A stretch of DNA of 64,000 nt from Apostichopus japonicus. Its lineage: Eukaryota; Echinodermata; Holothuroidea; Aspidochirotida; Stichopodidae. Below, in pieces: positions 50,863 to 63,225 of the stretch. Positions within the stretch are counted from its first letter, which is position 1. Every line of letters begins with the position of its first letter. The stretch spans positions 31,426,001 to 31,490,000 of the forward strand of contig NC_092580.1 in NCBI RefSeq assembly GCF_037975245.1, in the 5' to 3' direction. The notes beneath the pieces are model-generated. The model had not been told where the DNA came from. It made no database searches and saw only the letters and a program-made list of their open reading frames with translations. The position numbers were made by a program, and so were the translations under genes.

Positions 50863-53614
50863 GGTGGTCTGGTGCCACTTTTGTGTAGTTGGGAAGTGGT
50901 TTGTAATGTGATAAACAGAAATGAAATGATAGTTAAACATACCTGAAAAATCTGGCATATTTTTGAGCTATGGTTAATTACAACCTAATATGTATGGAAT
51001 ATGAGTTTTCGTTTTAAGACACCTCAGTTTACACCCTCCAGTTACATCCTTAAGAACAAGTAGTTATGCATCTTTATTATAGTTATCAAATCTATGTTTT
51101 TTTAATAATTTGACTAAATATATTGGTTGTGCAAAGACTTTGGAAATAGGCAGTAGGTTTCCCATCATTTCAACCGATGACTCTATCATTATATTTATTC
51201 CTTTTCAATTGCAGAGCGGCGACTTAAATACCCAAACTCTGTTAAATTTATCAATTCTGTGAAATATTTGATGGGAAGCCTAAAACATTATCTTTAAATG
51301 TCCTGAAATGTTGACTCTATTTTCATTATTTCTTTCAGGAGGGAAACAAAGTGACAGAAACTTTGCATGTTATATCTCAAAATATTTCAATATCAGTAAA
51401 ATTGACACAGTTTGGGCTGAAGTTAGAACATTTTGGGCTTAATTTAGAATGTTATAAAAGAATCTACATGATGCAACAAAGGAATGCTCAAACCTGTCAA
51501 ATGTCTTTGAGTAACAATAGTGTTACAAGGTTAGAATTTGTGTGTGTGGGTGTGTGTGTGTGTGTGTTGGTAACTTGGTGATCATGCGCGAGGTTGAACA
51601 AACATTTCAGAGGGATCAATTTTTTATGTGGCTGATATATGTAAATAACAATGACAATGTGATGCTCTCGAGGAAATAAATAAATATGTAAATAAATAAA
51701 TGCTGCCTTATTCTTACAGAATCTAACAGAATGATGTCAGCTACCTTTGCCTGTGAAAGACCATTCCAAAGTCATGACTTGCATTTTTAGACAAAGATTC
51801 AGCAATCGTTCTTATCTTTTAACAACTTACTTGTTATCGTATTTTTCAGTTGCACAGGAAAGATAAGAGAATGGACTTTGCTCTATATGAGATACACTCC
51901 TTACTTGCCAGCTTGCTTTGATAAAATCTACTGCATACTGTCTGCATGTCTTCATTCAAACTGGCCGATTCTCCTTCGAAAGTCGGGCTTCATATATGCA
52001 CCCGTTCTGCCTCAATGTGACTGATTGAAGTTTCAGGTAAAGCTCACTTTACTTTATTTCATATTATCAGTTAAATTTGATAGTACACATATACGTTTAT
52101 GAATTTCATAACTTTGATATGTAGTTTGACATATATTTTGACTGACTTCGGTCAGCTTGCGGCTTTGATAAGCCAATGATGGCTTCTTCGCTAAGTTCCT
52201 GATTGCAGGAGGATCAAAAATACATACATACATATTGGTTTGATGGATAAATTAATGGATAAATTGATTTTTTTTTTTTACTTGAAGTTAGATATAAAGT
52301 CATATATTATGTGGCGGTATTCTGTATATTTCAATGGAGTTCAAATTCGCAATAAATGAGGGTTACTAGAAAAAAAAAAAAGGAGATTTGGTTTTTGTTC
52401 AGAGAAAATGAAGAAAATTGGTTTAAATGAATCTGGATTCAGTGGTCTCTGGAATTGGGCTTAAAGGTAGTCTGTATAGGCCCCAAATTATAGCACACTA
52501 TAATTTCAATATTTTTTCAAAAAGTAATTTCCTGGAGGTCTTTATTCTCCAAATTGTTCTCAGACATTCCATATGAACACACAAGATGACTGAATGCCCC
52601 GATGAGGTGAATTGCCTTCAAGGTGGTGATAAAACAGTTTAAGAATTTTGACTACAGGTGACCAATATCTAGCCTTTTTTTGAGCCAATACAGCATACCT
52701 TTAACATACCCCCTTTGAAATTGTTGGCAACTGATTTTGTGGTAGGATCTCAAGCTATCTCAAATGGCAGTTTTTATAGCATGATCACTGCAGATCAACG
52801 TTTTATTTAGTCACAAAAGTACTTTTTTGTCATCGCTCTGTGAGATAACAACAATTAAGGTATATAATTGCCTCCCATGTTTATTTCGACAGGGACATGA
52901 AAAGTAAGCAAAGTTTAACCTGGAAATATTCTCATCTCCTTTTTTTCCTTTTTTGTTTTGTTTATGATTCCTGATCAGGTACAATCTTATAAACTTTTAG
53001 AGACAGAATGGAAGATAGAAAGTTGAAGAAGTTTGAATTAAAGACAAATTAAATCATTTAATTAAGTATTATTAAATTAATGACTTAACTAAATGAGATG
53101 AATTGTTTTACAGCTTGAGTAACATTTGTTACACAGGGTGGAGAGAGGGGGAGGGGAGAGGAAGTGGAGGTGATTAAGAGGAAGGCAATGTTAACATTTA
53201 AGGCTCATTAAGTGAAGCATTCAATAATAAACAATGACTGTGCAACATATGTGACCTTTGGCCTTATCATTGTTGTGTCACACAGCAGGTGTAAATTTAA
53301 ACAACAGACGAGTCAGCCTCCTTCCCTCCTGCAAATATTCATGGATCTTCATGATTAAACATAAAGTATGTTTGCAATGATGTTACAATTAAAGTAACTT
53401 GGTTCATAATCCACTGAATGTGTGGGAGGTTTTATTTGATATCCTTCAATATTTTTTTAACCATAAAACTGCTTCACAGAAATGTTGCTGTGTAGTTTGT
53501 TCAAGTATTGTAGCTGTACTGGGAAAAGAAGTAAAAAAGGAAGAAAAAAGGGGGGGGGGTGAGAGGAGATTGGGGATAAAGAAGGAAAAAAAAGTGGTGA
53601 GGATAGGAATTACT

Positions 53615-53632
53615 TTATATATAAATATATAA

Positions 53633-53688
<56 letters not shown>

Positions 53689-53726
53689 AGAGAGAGAGAG
53701 ATATAGATATATATATAGATATATTA

Positions 53727-53806
<80 letters not shown>
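53615..53806 (+). repeat. TA dinucleotide microsatellite with GA/GATA interruptions
   Basis: About 190 bases of nearly pure TA, broken by a short GA run near 53687 and by GATATA blocks. Intergenic, 1.7 kb before the SUR gene. Confidence 0.97.
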
Positions 53807-55548
53807 AATTGTTTTTGCTTTGTCATGTGTCCAGGAAACATTTGTGGTGGAATTTATAAGTTAATACTTCAGTGTTTAATCGTGATTGCATCAGAGATTA
53901 TGGGAAGGTATTTGTTTGGTCAATGGGATTAATATTAATCCCTTAAGCAGATACTTGACTTGCACAGTCAAGACAAGTATTGGATGACTGAGCAATGGAT
54001 GGAGCAAAACTTAAAGGAGAGGTTAGATGTTGAATAAGTTGAAAGGTCAGAACTATTGGAATAAGTGCTTCTTGATAAATACTGTTTATCAATTTTTAGC
54101 ATGCTTTAAAGTTGGGGCTAATTCTGCATTAAAAAATATAAGTAGCAAATGAGGTTCTGTGCAAAGCAAGGTATGTGCTAATACAAAGAATGATCTTAAA
54201 ATAATGCAAGATGCAGCCATTTCTGAAGCATTCATGTATTTTAATACTTCCCAAATATATACATAACACATGCATACATAACATATGCATACATGCCTGA
54301 TGTAGCCTAATATTATTTCAATAAGTTATCTGCTGACTCATTGACTGAAAGATGCTTTCCTAATAGAGCAATAGGTTATAAAATTCAAATCGAATGTGAA
54401 ACTACAAATCAACATTGGGTAAGTTATAAATTAACAAGGAAATAATAACTGCAATAATATCGTGTAACTGTTTCGCAAGTCAAAGTAGGATTACATCGTA
54501 GCAGCTAAAACTGCTCACAGATGACTTCCCAGTATTCGGTGGTTGGCTCCGTCGAACCAGAATTCTGTGATATTATTGCTCTCAGCAGGGTGATGTAAAG
54601 TTTGTTTGTAAAGTCAACTTATGTTCAGTGTAGAGTGCAGTATTGAAGAGCCTACCCTCAAACATCAGTCCATCCCATACCATATGCCTGCTTCCATACC
54701 TGCATATATATAAAATGGAATATATCATAGATGATTAACTGTGTTGAATTGTCGTATAAGCTCAGGAAGCTTGTGGGTGTGTACCATGTGAGCTCACTGC
54801 AGTTGCACATGTTAAAGTCTTATAAATCTCTTTTCAAAGAGTGTCACAGATGATACTTTTCAGGTAAGTTTCAAGAATAATCAATGACATTTTCCACCTT
54901 GTCTTAGATTCTCTTGACCTCTTTTGATATGTAAAAAGGAAGCATTGTGTCTTAAGATGTTATAGATTTTGTATGCAGTTCATTGTTCTATCTTCACATG
55001 TTGGCATCTATACATATATAGGTATCTAAAATTAGTGTAAAAAATGTCCATTTGGTAAAGTCTATTGGTTAGATGCTAAAATGAAACTCTTTTGCATACT
55101 TTTGCACCAACCTTTATAAGATCTGTGAAATCCTGTCATTTTGATTGTGTTTACTTAAACTTACAATGCAATTATATTCAAATAATTGTATGTTTTATTT
55201 ACCAAAAAAAGAAAGAAAGAATACATTGTGTACAAAAGTGCAAAAATAAAAGTTATTTATTCAAAATAGAAAGGGAAAAAAATAAAGTAAAGTTTGTTCA
55301 CCATATTTTGTATTCTCATTATTAAAAGATTAGATGAAATGTTTATAAAGTTGGTGACAGACCAGTTCATATTTAAAATATGAGTCAACTCACTGGTATG
55401 CCCATCCTACTTGTACACTGCTTTGACCTGGGTGTCCTTTCATCCACTTTCATGCTAAATGATAAATACATCTCAAGAAGCGAGCGGCCAAGTGTTTATA
55501 ACCCAAAATACATCCCTTTACTCTTTTTTTTATATTTTTTATCTGTAG

Positions 55549-56163
55549 ATCATGGATCCTTTAAAAATGGAAAAGTTCAATTGGTACTGTGGTGCTAATA
55601 CAGCGGAAAATCTGATCGGTTTTGCATGGGATCCAGAACACACCATTTATAATTCCTGTTTCACCAATCTTCTCGAGACTATACCACACATCTTATTGCT
55701 AGTATTCGGATCTCTCGTCCTCTTCGCCCTTTTACTGTGCCGCCATAGCGAAAAACATGCTTACCTCTTAAAATTTCCGGGCCACGACCTGAGGTGGGTC
55801 CTCTACTACCCGTTGATGGTGATGGTAACGTTTCAGGTCGGCGAGGGCATATTAACAGATCTCATCGTCAACAACGGTCTGGAAACCCAGCCTCAGCTTT
55901 ATGTCCCAGCATGCCTTGCACTCTTGGCTGGAATCGTAGCCATTATTTACACCCATCACATGGAGTATTGGGAGTTGCAACATATGTCTTGGCTGATGCT
56001 CGTATATTGGTTATTGGCGCTCGGTGGCTCCGCGATTAAACTTGCGAACCTCGTCAACGATGAGGAGGTCGATTCCAGTCACATGCGCTACATCCTAACG
56101 ATCGTAGCGGTTATCATTTATGCTCTGTTTTTCATCTTGGAATTAAACGTCATCAGAACAAGG
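55549..56163 (+). CDS. SUR-type exon 1: whole TMD0 in one exon
   Basis: A single 615-base exon holds the complete five-helix TMD0. In vertebrate ABCC8/ABCC9, as I recall, this domain is spread over several exons. Composition differs from its surroundings: it is rich in C and in CpG (for example GTCCTCTTCGCCCTTTTACT around 55718). It ends with AGG then GTAAAT. This fits loss of introns within TMD0, possibly through a reverse-transcribed copy, or an ancestral state without introns there. Confidence 0.85.
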
Positions 56164-59100
56164 GTAAATTCTTATTATTTTTTTGTTTTAAACTTTTATC
56201 GAATATTGGTCATGATTGTATTTCTTCTAAAAAAATTTAAATTAAAATGATATAAAGCTGATCTCTTGCTGTCTGTCTGAGAGGAGTGTTTGCTAGAAAG
56301 AAATTTGCAAAAATGCGAGCTGTTTGTAAAAAAAACAAATTTTTATAGAATGAAGTTTAGCCTTTTTCCTTCATGTTCAGGACAAGGAAAGTTGCTGTTA
56401 ATATTTGGTGTGATTTAATTTGGTATATGTTAGAATTTGAACAAGAAAAGATCTTTTGCATTGTGTTTTTTTAAGGCTTGATGCTGTCATAAGATATTTG
56501 GTTAAAACTTGCTTGGAAAAAAGTTAGTGTATATAGCATGTGTGGTTAGATGTTCTATCAATATACCACTGTTACCTGCCAGATTTTTATTACCTTTCGG
56601 GCAATTTGTCTATATCTCCATTCACTGCTGCAGTGTGTGCAGTTTCATCATGGCTTTAATGACTACTGTCTTAATATATATTATATTCTATAATTTTCAC
56701 CAAAATTTGTCATCTCTTAAAATATTCTATTATATAAGAATGTACGATATAGTTACGATATTGGCCTCAGTTTGCTGAATTTTTCATCACAAACAGGTCT
56801 TTGGTTGGGGTTATGAACCAGAGACGTTTCCGGAAGATCTCGAGAAGGAGGGTATGCGGTTCCTTCAGGGGTACACCAATCTACTGTCTACGGCCATATT
56901 CTGGTGGATGAATTGGTTGTTCAGCCTGGGTTATAAGAGAGCCCTTGAGCTGGACGATTTAGGATCTCTTTCGAAAGTCCACACCACAAAGTACAACAGA
57001 GATAAATTTGAAGAGGCTGTTGGAATCGAATTGGTAAATATTATTGTATAGTGATCTTCAGTGATGTGTGGGTGGGGGGGGGGAGCTTGGGGAGGGGGGT
57101 GTTGGGATAATTCCCAATGTCCACCAGAACTGTTATGAATGAGGGGGGTGTAGCTGTGGGGTTGTTGAATGCAGAGGGTCAGAAAAAAAAGTTTAGTGGT
57201 CAAATATTCCATATTGACTCATATTAAGACGATGAATTAGGTCTTAACACACGGTTTTGTTAATATATGTTTTTGAATTTTGAAGAACATCCCCCAACTG
57301 AATGTTCCCCCCTGCCCACCCCACCCCCCCTGTATCCTGTAGCTGTGGAGATTCCTCAGGACTATGTCGCCCTCATATTAAGAAAACAGATAAATATACT
57401 CAAAATTGGTTCATGGATCATGATAGATTCCTTGTTGTTAGACCTTGCACCCACCTCTTCCCCCCCCCCCCCAAAAGTTATAGAGCTGTGAAGTTAGCAT
57501 TGACGATGCATGAATACATGCTCGTTGTAACGTTTATACACATACAAACCATGCTAATCCTCTTTCTAACTGCTGCCACTTTTGGCTCCACTATGCTCTG
57601 TTTTGAAGTTAAAAAATGTAATCTATTAAACATATTGCAACATGTCACCTTGTACGATGAGTTTGCAAGTTTTGTGGCTAACACAACAGTAGTTTATTAC
57701 GTAAACCAATGTACAAATTTGCCAGTCCAGATTGTTCCAGTTTATAATAAATAAACATGAAGGAGATTGAACTTTGTACAAATAATAAATAAATAATAAA
57801 AACAGAAGGGGTAATAGTCTTATCAAGCTCGGACGGAGTGCCGAAGAGTACAATGTTCATTATAGAAGCTATGTCGCAATTTGTGTTGACACAATTTTGT
57901 GTTGCAACTGTCCTGCAATATATTTGAGTAAATTTGACAACAAGCTTCTGTCAGTTGCAATGTTAATTATCTAAAAATCAGAATATTGTTGCTATTCAAC
58001 CTCCAAGGGTTCCCCTTCATATGCTCACATAGTATTCTCATATGCAGCACCATTAGGTATGTAGAGATAGAGATCACAACATTCATTAATCTCTTAATCC
58101 TAAGAAAACCAAATGCAAAATTCAACCATAACCATTTTGTGACACTTTTTTGGGGTAGGGGGTGTATCAAGGGGTATTTGAGAGGTTAAAGTTGATTTCT
58201 TAAAGAAATTGGTGGACTTTTTCTGCATCTCAAGGTCAAAACTGCATTCTCATAGCACATTGTATGGCAAAATATCATTTTATTTAAAATTCAAATTTGG
58301 TAATATTTTGTGAATGCATTGTAAAACAGCAGGTTGAATGGTACCATCATTGCAATCGAGTTGAAGTTTTTATTTTATTTTGTCTTGATAGTATTTAAAT
58401 TATTTATCCAGAGAATAAAATATAGCACACATCACTTGCATGTTCATGAAATTTTAAATAGCAAGAACATTTAAGTTATGCTAGGCAAGGGTAGGGCAAG
58501 GGGGACGGGGGGGGGGGTGCATGGGGAGCAAAGGGATGGTTGGATGAATTTTCCCCCAAACCTCTCCATATCAGTGCCCTACACCTGTGAGTGTCCATAT
58601 TAAGTGTTGCATATAAATGATGCCTTTCAAATCATTTGTTCCTGATTTAATCCATTTCTTGAACCTAATTCTTTTCAACAGAAAAAGGCTGAAGATACCG
58701 GCAAAGAACTGAATTTATACAAAGCATACCTCAGAACCTATGGCAAGAGATTGGGTGTGGCTGGCATTATAAAGTTTTTTGCGGACAGTTTTGCTTTTAT
58801 CAATCCGTTTATTCTCTCGGGAATCATCTTATATGCGTCTCAACTACAGTACCAAGGAAGCGAGCTTACTAACCCAGTAAGTTAACTCGTATTGGTTGTT
58901 TTTGTGTGTTGAATTTGTACAATGTTTGATACTATTTATAATAATAATAATAACAAGAACAATAATAACAATAAAAATAACAATAATAATAATAATAAAA
59001 GTAATAATAATCAGCAGTTATTTTTTTTTAATAATAATAATCAGCAGTTATTTTTTTTTATAAATAATAGTAAGCAGCAGTTATTTTATATGATATTTGA

Positions 59101-62100
59101 AAGTAAAAATGTCCTTTCACAGTATAATGTACTAGTTTTGCTTATAGTCAAGTTTGATTATGTCAAAAGATGAAGGGAAAAGTTAGGAAATCCCATTTTC
59201 TTTTAGCATGCATTAAAAATCAGACACTAAAAATTGCAAATTGTCTGGCAACAAGATTGCTTTTTCAATAGATTCATTACCTACTGGTTGATGTGTAGGT
59301 TTATTATGTCAAAAATGTGAGGAGCATGCCTTTCAATTTATCAATAGCAATTTTCTTTTCAGTTATGCTCCGAAAATTTGGTCAAACAAATTTCAGGGAA
59401 TTAGTATTGACCAAATTAAAAGTTCATCGTATGGGTATTAAATAGTTATGATTCCAACTAAACTTGCTTGAAGTTTTGAATAGTTTAAGGATGAGTGAAT
59501 TATCTCTTTTTTTGAGTGAAATTTGTGTTTGATATATGTGTGATTTAAAGCTGTATTTATTAGCTTTATTATCATAGATTACTTTGATAGTGCTTCATGT
59601 GGGCGAGGGGGGGGGGGGTGATGGAACAAGGTCCAGTCTGGGGTGGGGCAAAACTAGGGCAGTGGGACATGCGACATTGGTTAGAGGGGTCAAACCACAG
59701 TGTTGAGACAAAACTGGAACGTGTGTGTATTCCATACTACAAATTCATGTATTAATGTTTTTTATAACTTAAACACACTAGTTAATTATACTCTTTCAAT
59801 AACAGGGTGCCTTTTTAATTACAATATGTTTCAACTTGCCATCAAGAGGAGCACCTTTTAATGTTGTATCAAGTGGCACACATTTCTTAATTCAAGCAAT
59901 GTAGCATTTTCAAGGTTTTTCAAGGAAACAGGAAAAATGTCACTTAAAATGCTTCTCACGATTGAATTATTTCTCAAAGTAAGACAAATGTTTCTTTTTC
60001 TTCTGTCTAGGATGTCAAGTACATGTCCTCCTACGATTTCATCCGCAATGGTATAGTCCTGGTCTTCCTGCTCTTCCTGTGTTCCTACTCGAGGGCGCTG
60101 TGCCTGCAGGTTCATTATCATCTCGTTATTACTGAATCCGGTCATGTGAAGGCAGCCATCCAGGTAAAGATTTTATTATTGAATAGCGCCACCAATTTCC
60201 CTCAAACACCCCCTAAAGTTTGTGAATATATCATTATGATGATCAAAGGGTAGAGAGTAATTAAAACCCAAACTCCAAACTAGTAAAGCAATTAATTGTC
60301 CCCATGCATGATGCTGACAGCATAGTGGGTAACAGGGGGGGTGGGGTTGGGGGATGGGGGGTGAGGTTAGATGGAGAGGAAGTTCTGGATGAGGGATATC
60401 AATTTGTACTCATCTAGTTTCAAGGTAGCAATAATGATGGTAACTCTTTTGGTTTTCTTTTCAAAAGCCATTTCAATTGATTGCTAAAGGGTGAACACCT
60501 TCTTTAGAGACTACAAATCTATGCCTAAGTGTGAATATACCATAAATTTCTCGAAGCTGACTCAAAGCTGCTGGTAACTTTGAGGATGTTGCGAGTACTG
60601 TGTTATCCAGTGTAAACCTGTGTTATCCTGTGTTATCCAGTTGTGTTACCATACTGTGTTATCCAGGCTAGCAGACTGTTTGTCTTATAACATGATTTTT
60701 TGATCTTGACTCCTCTACAGGCTGCTGTCTATGACAAGGCTCTACGTATATCTACATACACTATCAGTGGTGGCTCCATGACAACAGGACAGATAACCAA
60801 TCATATGTCAGTTGATGCCATGAATATTCTGATGTCATTCCAGTATCTCCATTCAGCTTGGTCCTTGCCATACCAGGTAAGTGAATACAAACACTTTCTG
60901 CCTTTTAGTCTTTCCTTGCAGTTATTACAATGAGCCTACTGAGATATGTAGATAGATAGATAGATAGACAGATAGACAGACAGACAGACAGACTGACAAA
61001 TGGACAGATAGACAGATAAACAGATAGACAGATAGACAGACAGACAGATAGACAGACAGATAGAGAGATAGACAGATAGACAGACAGACAGATAGACAGA
61101 TAGCCAAAAAGACCTATAGACAGATGGACAGATAGATAGTTTATTGTCCATTTGAATTTGGCATGTTTGGTTGATTTTCTGTTTCTTGCTTGGCTACTTC
61201 GATATCTGGCTATCATCTGCTCTTTTGACTTTGTCAGCTATTGGATAGCCAGCTCTCCTGAATATTCATGATTATTGTTTCATTTTCTTTGTCAGCTATT
61301 GGATAGCCAGCTCTTCTTAATATTCATGATTATTGTTCTATTGCCTCTGTCAGCTCTTGGATAGCCACATTTGAATATGAGCCCTTTTATACCACTCTAA
61401 TAACAGTTTACCTGCCTCGAGGTATTTTATTAGGTTCTGAAGGTATAGATCGCTGGAAATTTGAGCTCGCAAGCGACTTTTCTCAACTGGTTTCCTTTGC
61501 TGGGCTTGGCAAATTGATTACGTAACACACAGGCTAATATTCCCGACTAATAACCTTGACAGGTGAAGCAGTGGGCAGTGGCGAAACTTGAACGACAGTC
61601 TTATTAAAGGGTGGATTTTCAAATGCAGCTCTTCTGAATATTCATGATTATTGTTCCATTGTCTTTGTCGGTTCTTGGATAGCCGACTCTCCTGAATATT
61701 TCATGATTATTATTCCATTGTCAATGCATTTTTGTCTTCCTCAGCTACTTGGTTACCTAGTTATCCTGTATACTCAGCTGGGTCCAGCTGCTCTCATTGG
61801 CTTCTCAGTTTTCTTCTTAGTTCTGCCCCTACAAACGGTGATTGCCAAGCAATTAGGAAATCTCCAGAAGAAATCAATGGTAAGTATACTGTACACATTC
61901 AGACACATTATAAAATTTGCCTTATATTGACACAAATGATGAAACACTACCAACTGGAATAACTTCTTGGGGAGCTTTAAATTGAGACAGTTAAGGGATC
62001 TGAGACTGTGATGGAAGCAAATGGTATGAGAATTAATATTATGACTATGAATAGAACAATAGGAACCATAAATATAATAGAAATAGACAAAAGAATTAAG

Positions 62101-62842
62101 TTAATAAGACGATGAGAGGGCTGCTGAAGATGAAAGAAGGGCTGCAGCAGGTAAGCTATGGTACAGAGGGGTGTAACAGGTGGGTGGAGAGAGGTGGACA
62201 GAGAGGGATTGACAGGGATTGGTAGGGGATAACAAAGGAGGTTCAAGAGTGAATGGGAAGTAATAAGAGGAAGAGGGGTGATTAGGAAGGACAAAACCTG
62301 TGAGTGTGGATGGCCATGATGTGTGTCCTTCAAAGGTACTCAGAGAACTCATCTGTGTCTAGAACTCAATTGACTTCTAAATTGACTTTTACCTTTTGTT
62401 ATCTTAATCTTTGTCTGTTTACCTGCTTTGCCCTTTCACACTGTTGTTTCACTACACCATGAGTGTCATTTTGATGGATACTGGTGCATTTCAATTGTTC
62501 ATCACTACTATTATTATTTTTATATCAGTTATTATTATTACTATTATTATTACTAGTACTATTACTAGTATTAGTATTATTATAATTATTATTATTATTA
62601 CTATTATTATTATTATTATGATTATTATTATTATTAATATGATCATTATGATTATCAATATTATCATTATTATCATTATCATTATTATTATTGTTATTAT
62701 TATTATGATTATTATGATTATTATTTTTTTTTCCATTTTTTATTTGCATTCATCTCTTCTGCACAACACATTAAGTTAAAAAGAAAGAAAAGTTTGTTTT
62801 ATGACACCAAAAAGGACATTTCCTTTATCAATAATGCAATTA

Positions 62843-62873
<31 letters not shown>

Positions 62874-63225
62874 TATGAAGAGAGGAGGGTGAACAAATGG
62901 GTGGATGGGAGGGGATGAAATCCTGAAAAATGGGTATATATGTCAAGTTGGTTCACCTATGTTAGTATTAGGAATCTTCTGAGTGGGTTATATAAAATTT
63001 AATTCACATAATAAAATAAACACTTTTGACATAAGGATCTTTTCATTGCATCTTTTACATAGGTGCACTCGGACAGTCGCCTCAAGCAGACAAATGAAAT
63101 GTTACAAGGAATGAAGCTGATCAAACTGTATGCTTGGGAAGAAATATTCCTGCAAGTAATCGGAGAAGCTCGTGGGAAAGAAATTTGGATGCAGGTCAAA
63201 TCTACAGGATGGAGGGTACTTATGT
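55549..63225 (+). CDS. ABCC9: sulfonylurea-receptor-type ABC transporter, N-terminal part (ABCC8/9 family; continues past the window)
   Basis: Coding exons: 55549-56163 (ATG at 55552), 56797-57033, 58682-58876, 60011-60163, 60721-60876, 61745-61879, 63063-63225. They give about 551 residues. SUR proteins sit in the membrane and regulate Kir6 potassium channels through TMD0. Exon 1 alone encodes TMD0 (residues 1-204) with five likely membrane segments. Family marks are a cysteine pair at 13 and 36 (like Cys6/Cys26 of SUR1), [18 protein letters not shown] (73-84), EGILTD, ending LNVIRTR. Exon 2 has the L0 linker: [20 protein letters not shown] and FWWMN. Exons 3-7 carry TMD1, including [20 protein letters not shown] in exon 7, the usual ABCC intracellular loop. 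No N-glycosylation sequon is visible in the short N-terminus. All internal junctions up to exon 6 are phase 0. The ATG has A at -3 and G at +4, just after an acceptor, so a 5' non-coding exon lies upstream. Whether it is orthologous to both ABCC8 and ABCC9 or one of a lineage-specific SUR expansion cannot be told; the symbol is the closest family name. Confidence 0.92.
58938..59095 (+). repeat. AAT microsatellite followed by three ~30-bp tandem units
   Basis: AAT/AAC repeats at 58938-59008 run into three copies of a unit containing CAGCAGTTATTTT followed by a T run and more AAT. Copies begin near 59011, 59041 and 59075. In SUR intron 3. Confidence 0.9.
60945..61137 (+). repeat. GATA/GACA tetranucleotide microsatellite
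   Basis: Almost pure runs of GATA and GACA units in SUR intron 5. They give long spurious frames on the minus strand made of Leu, Ser, Val, Cys and Tyr, which are not genes. Confidence 0.95.
61234..61740 (+). repeat. 58-bp minisatellite in SUR intron 5, resembling the acceptor and start of exon 6
   Basis: Units beginning TCAGCTATTGGATAGCC start at 61234, 61292 and 61350, exactly 58 bases apart; related partial units lie at 61626 and 61668, the last one running into the acceptor of exon 6. Each unit also contains CTGAATATTCATGATTATTG. The unit start aligns with the true junction at 61741 (TCAG then CTACTTGGTTACC, then TATCCTGTATACTCA): about 27 of 33 bases agree with three one-base gaps. Confidence 0.75.
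62504..62735 (+). repeat. ATT/ATC trinucleotide repeat tract
   Basis: Imperfect ATT repeat with ATC and ATG variants in SUR intron 6; a shorter tract follows at 62838-62877. It explains the Ile-rich and Asn-rich frames on both strands. Confidence 0.95.

Larger units (their letters stand above)
45716..55548. other. intergenic region between UROC1 and the SUR-type gene
   Basis: No coding exon recognised on either strand. Contains local duplications at 49330-49790 and 50713-50862, the TA tract at 53615, AAATA repeats near 51678 and many short poly-G runs. The 5' non-coding exon and promoter of the SUR-type gene should be here. Confidence 0.5.

Noticed and set aside
51858-52036. Exon-like block flanked by TTTTTCAG (51849) and TTTCAG-GTAAAG (52036), possible 5' non-coding exon of the SUR-type gene
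   Set aside because: No coding content and such splice-site pairs arise often by chance; cannot be supported without transcripts.
57302-57754. 150-codon frame after SUR exon 2
   Set aside because: Lies in an intron, starts in poly-C-rich sequence and shows no similarity to ABC proteins or other families.
60905-61216. Minus-strand frames of repeated Leu-Ser-Val-Cys-Leu
   Set aside because: Translation of a GATA/GACA microsatellite inside a SUR intron.
62411-62779. Poly-Ile and poly-Asn open frames
   Set aside because: Translation of an ATT trinucleotide repeat in a SUR intron.
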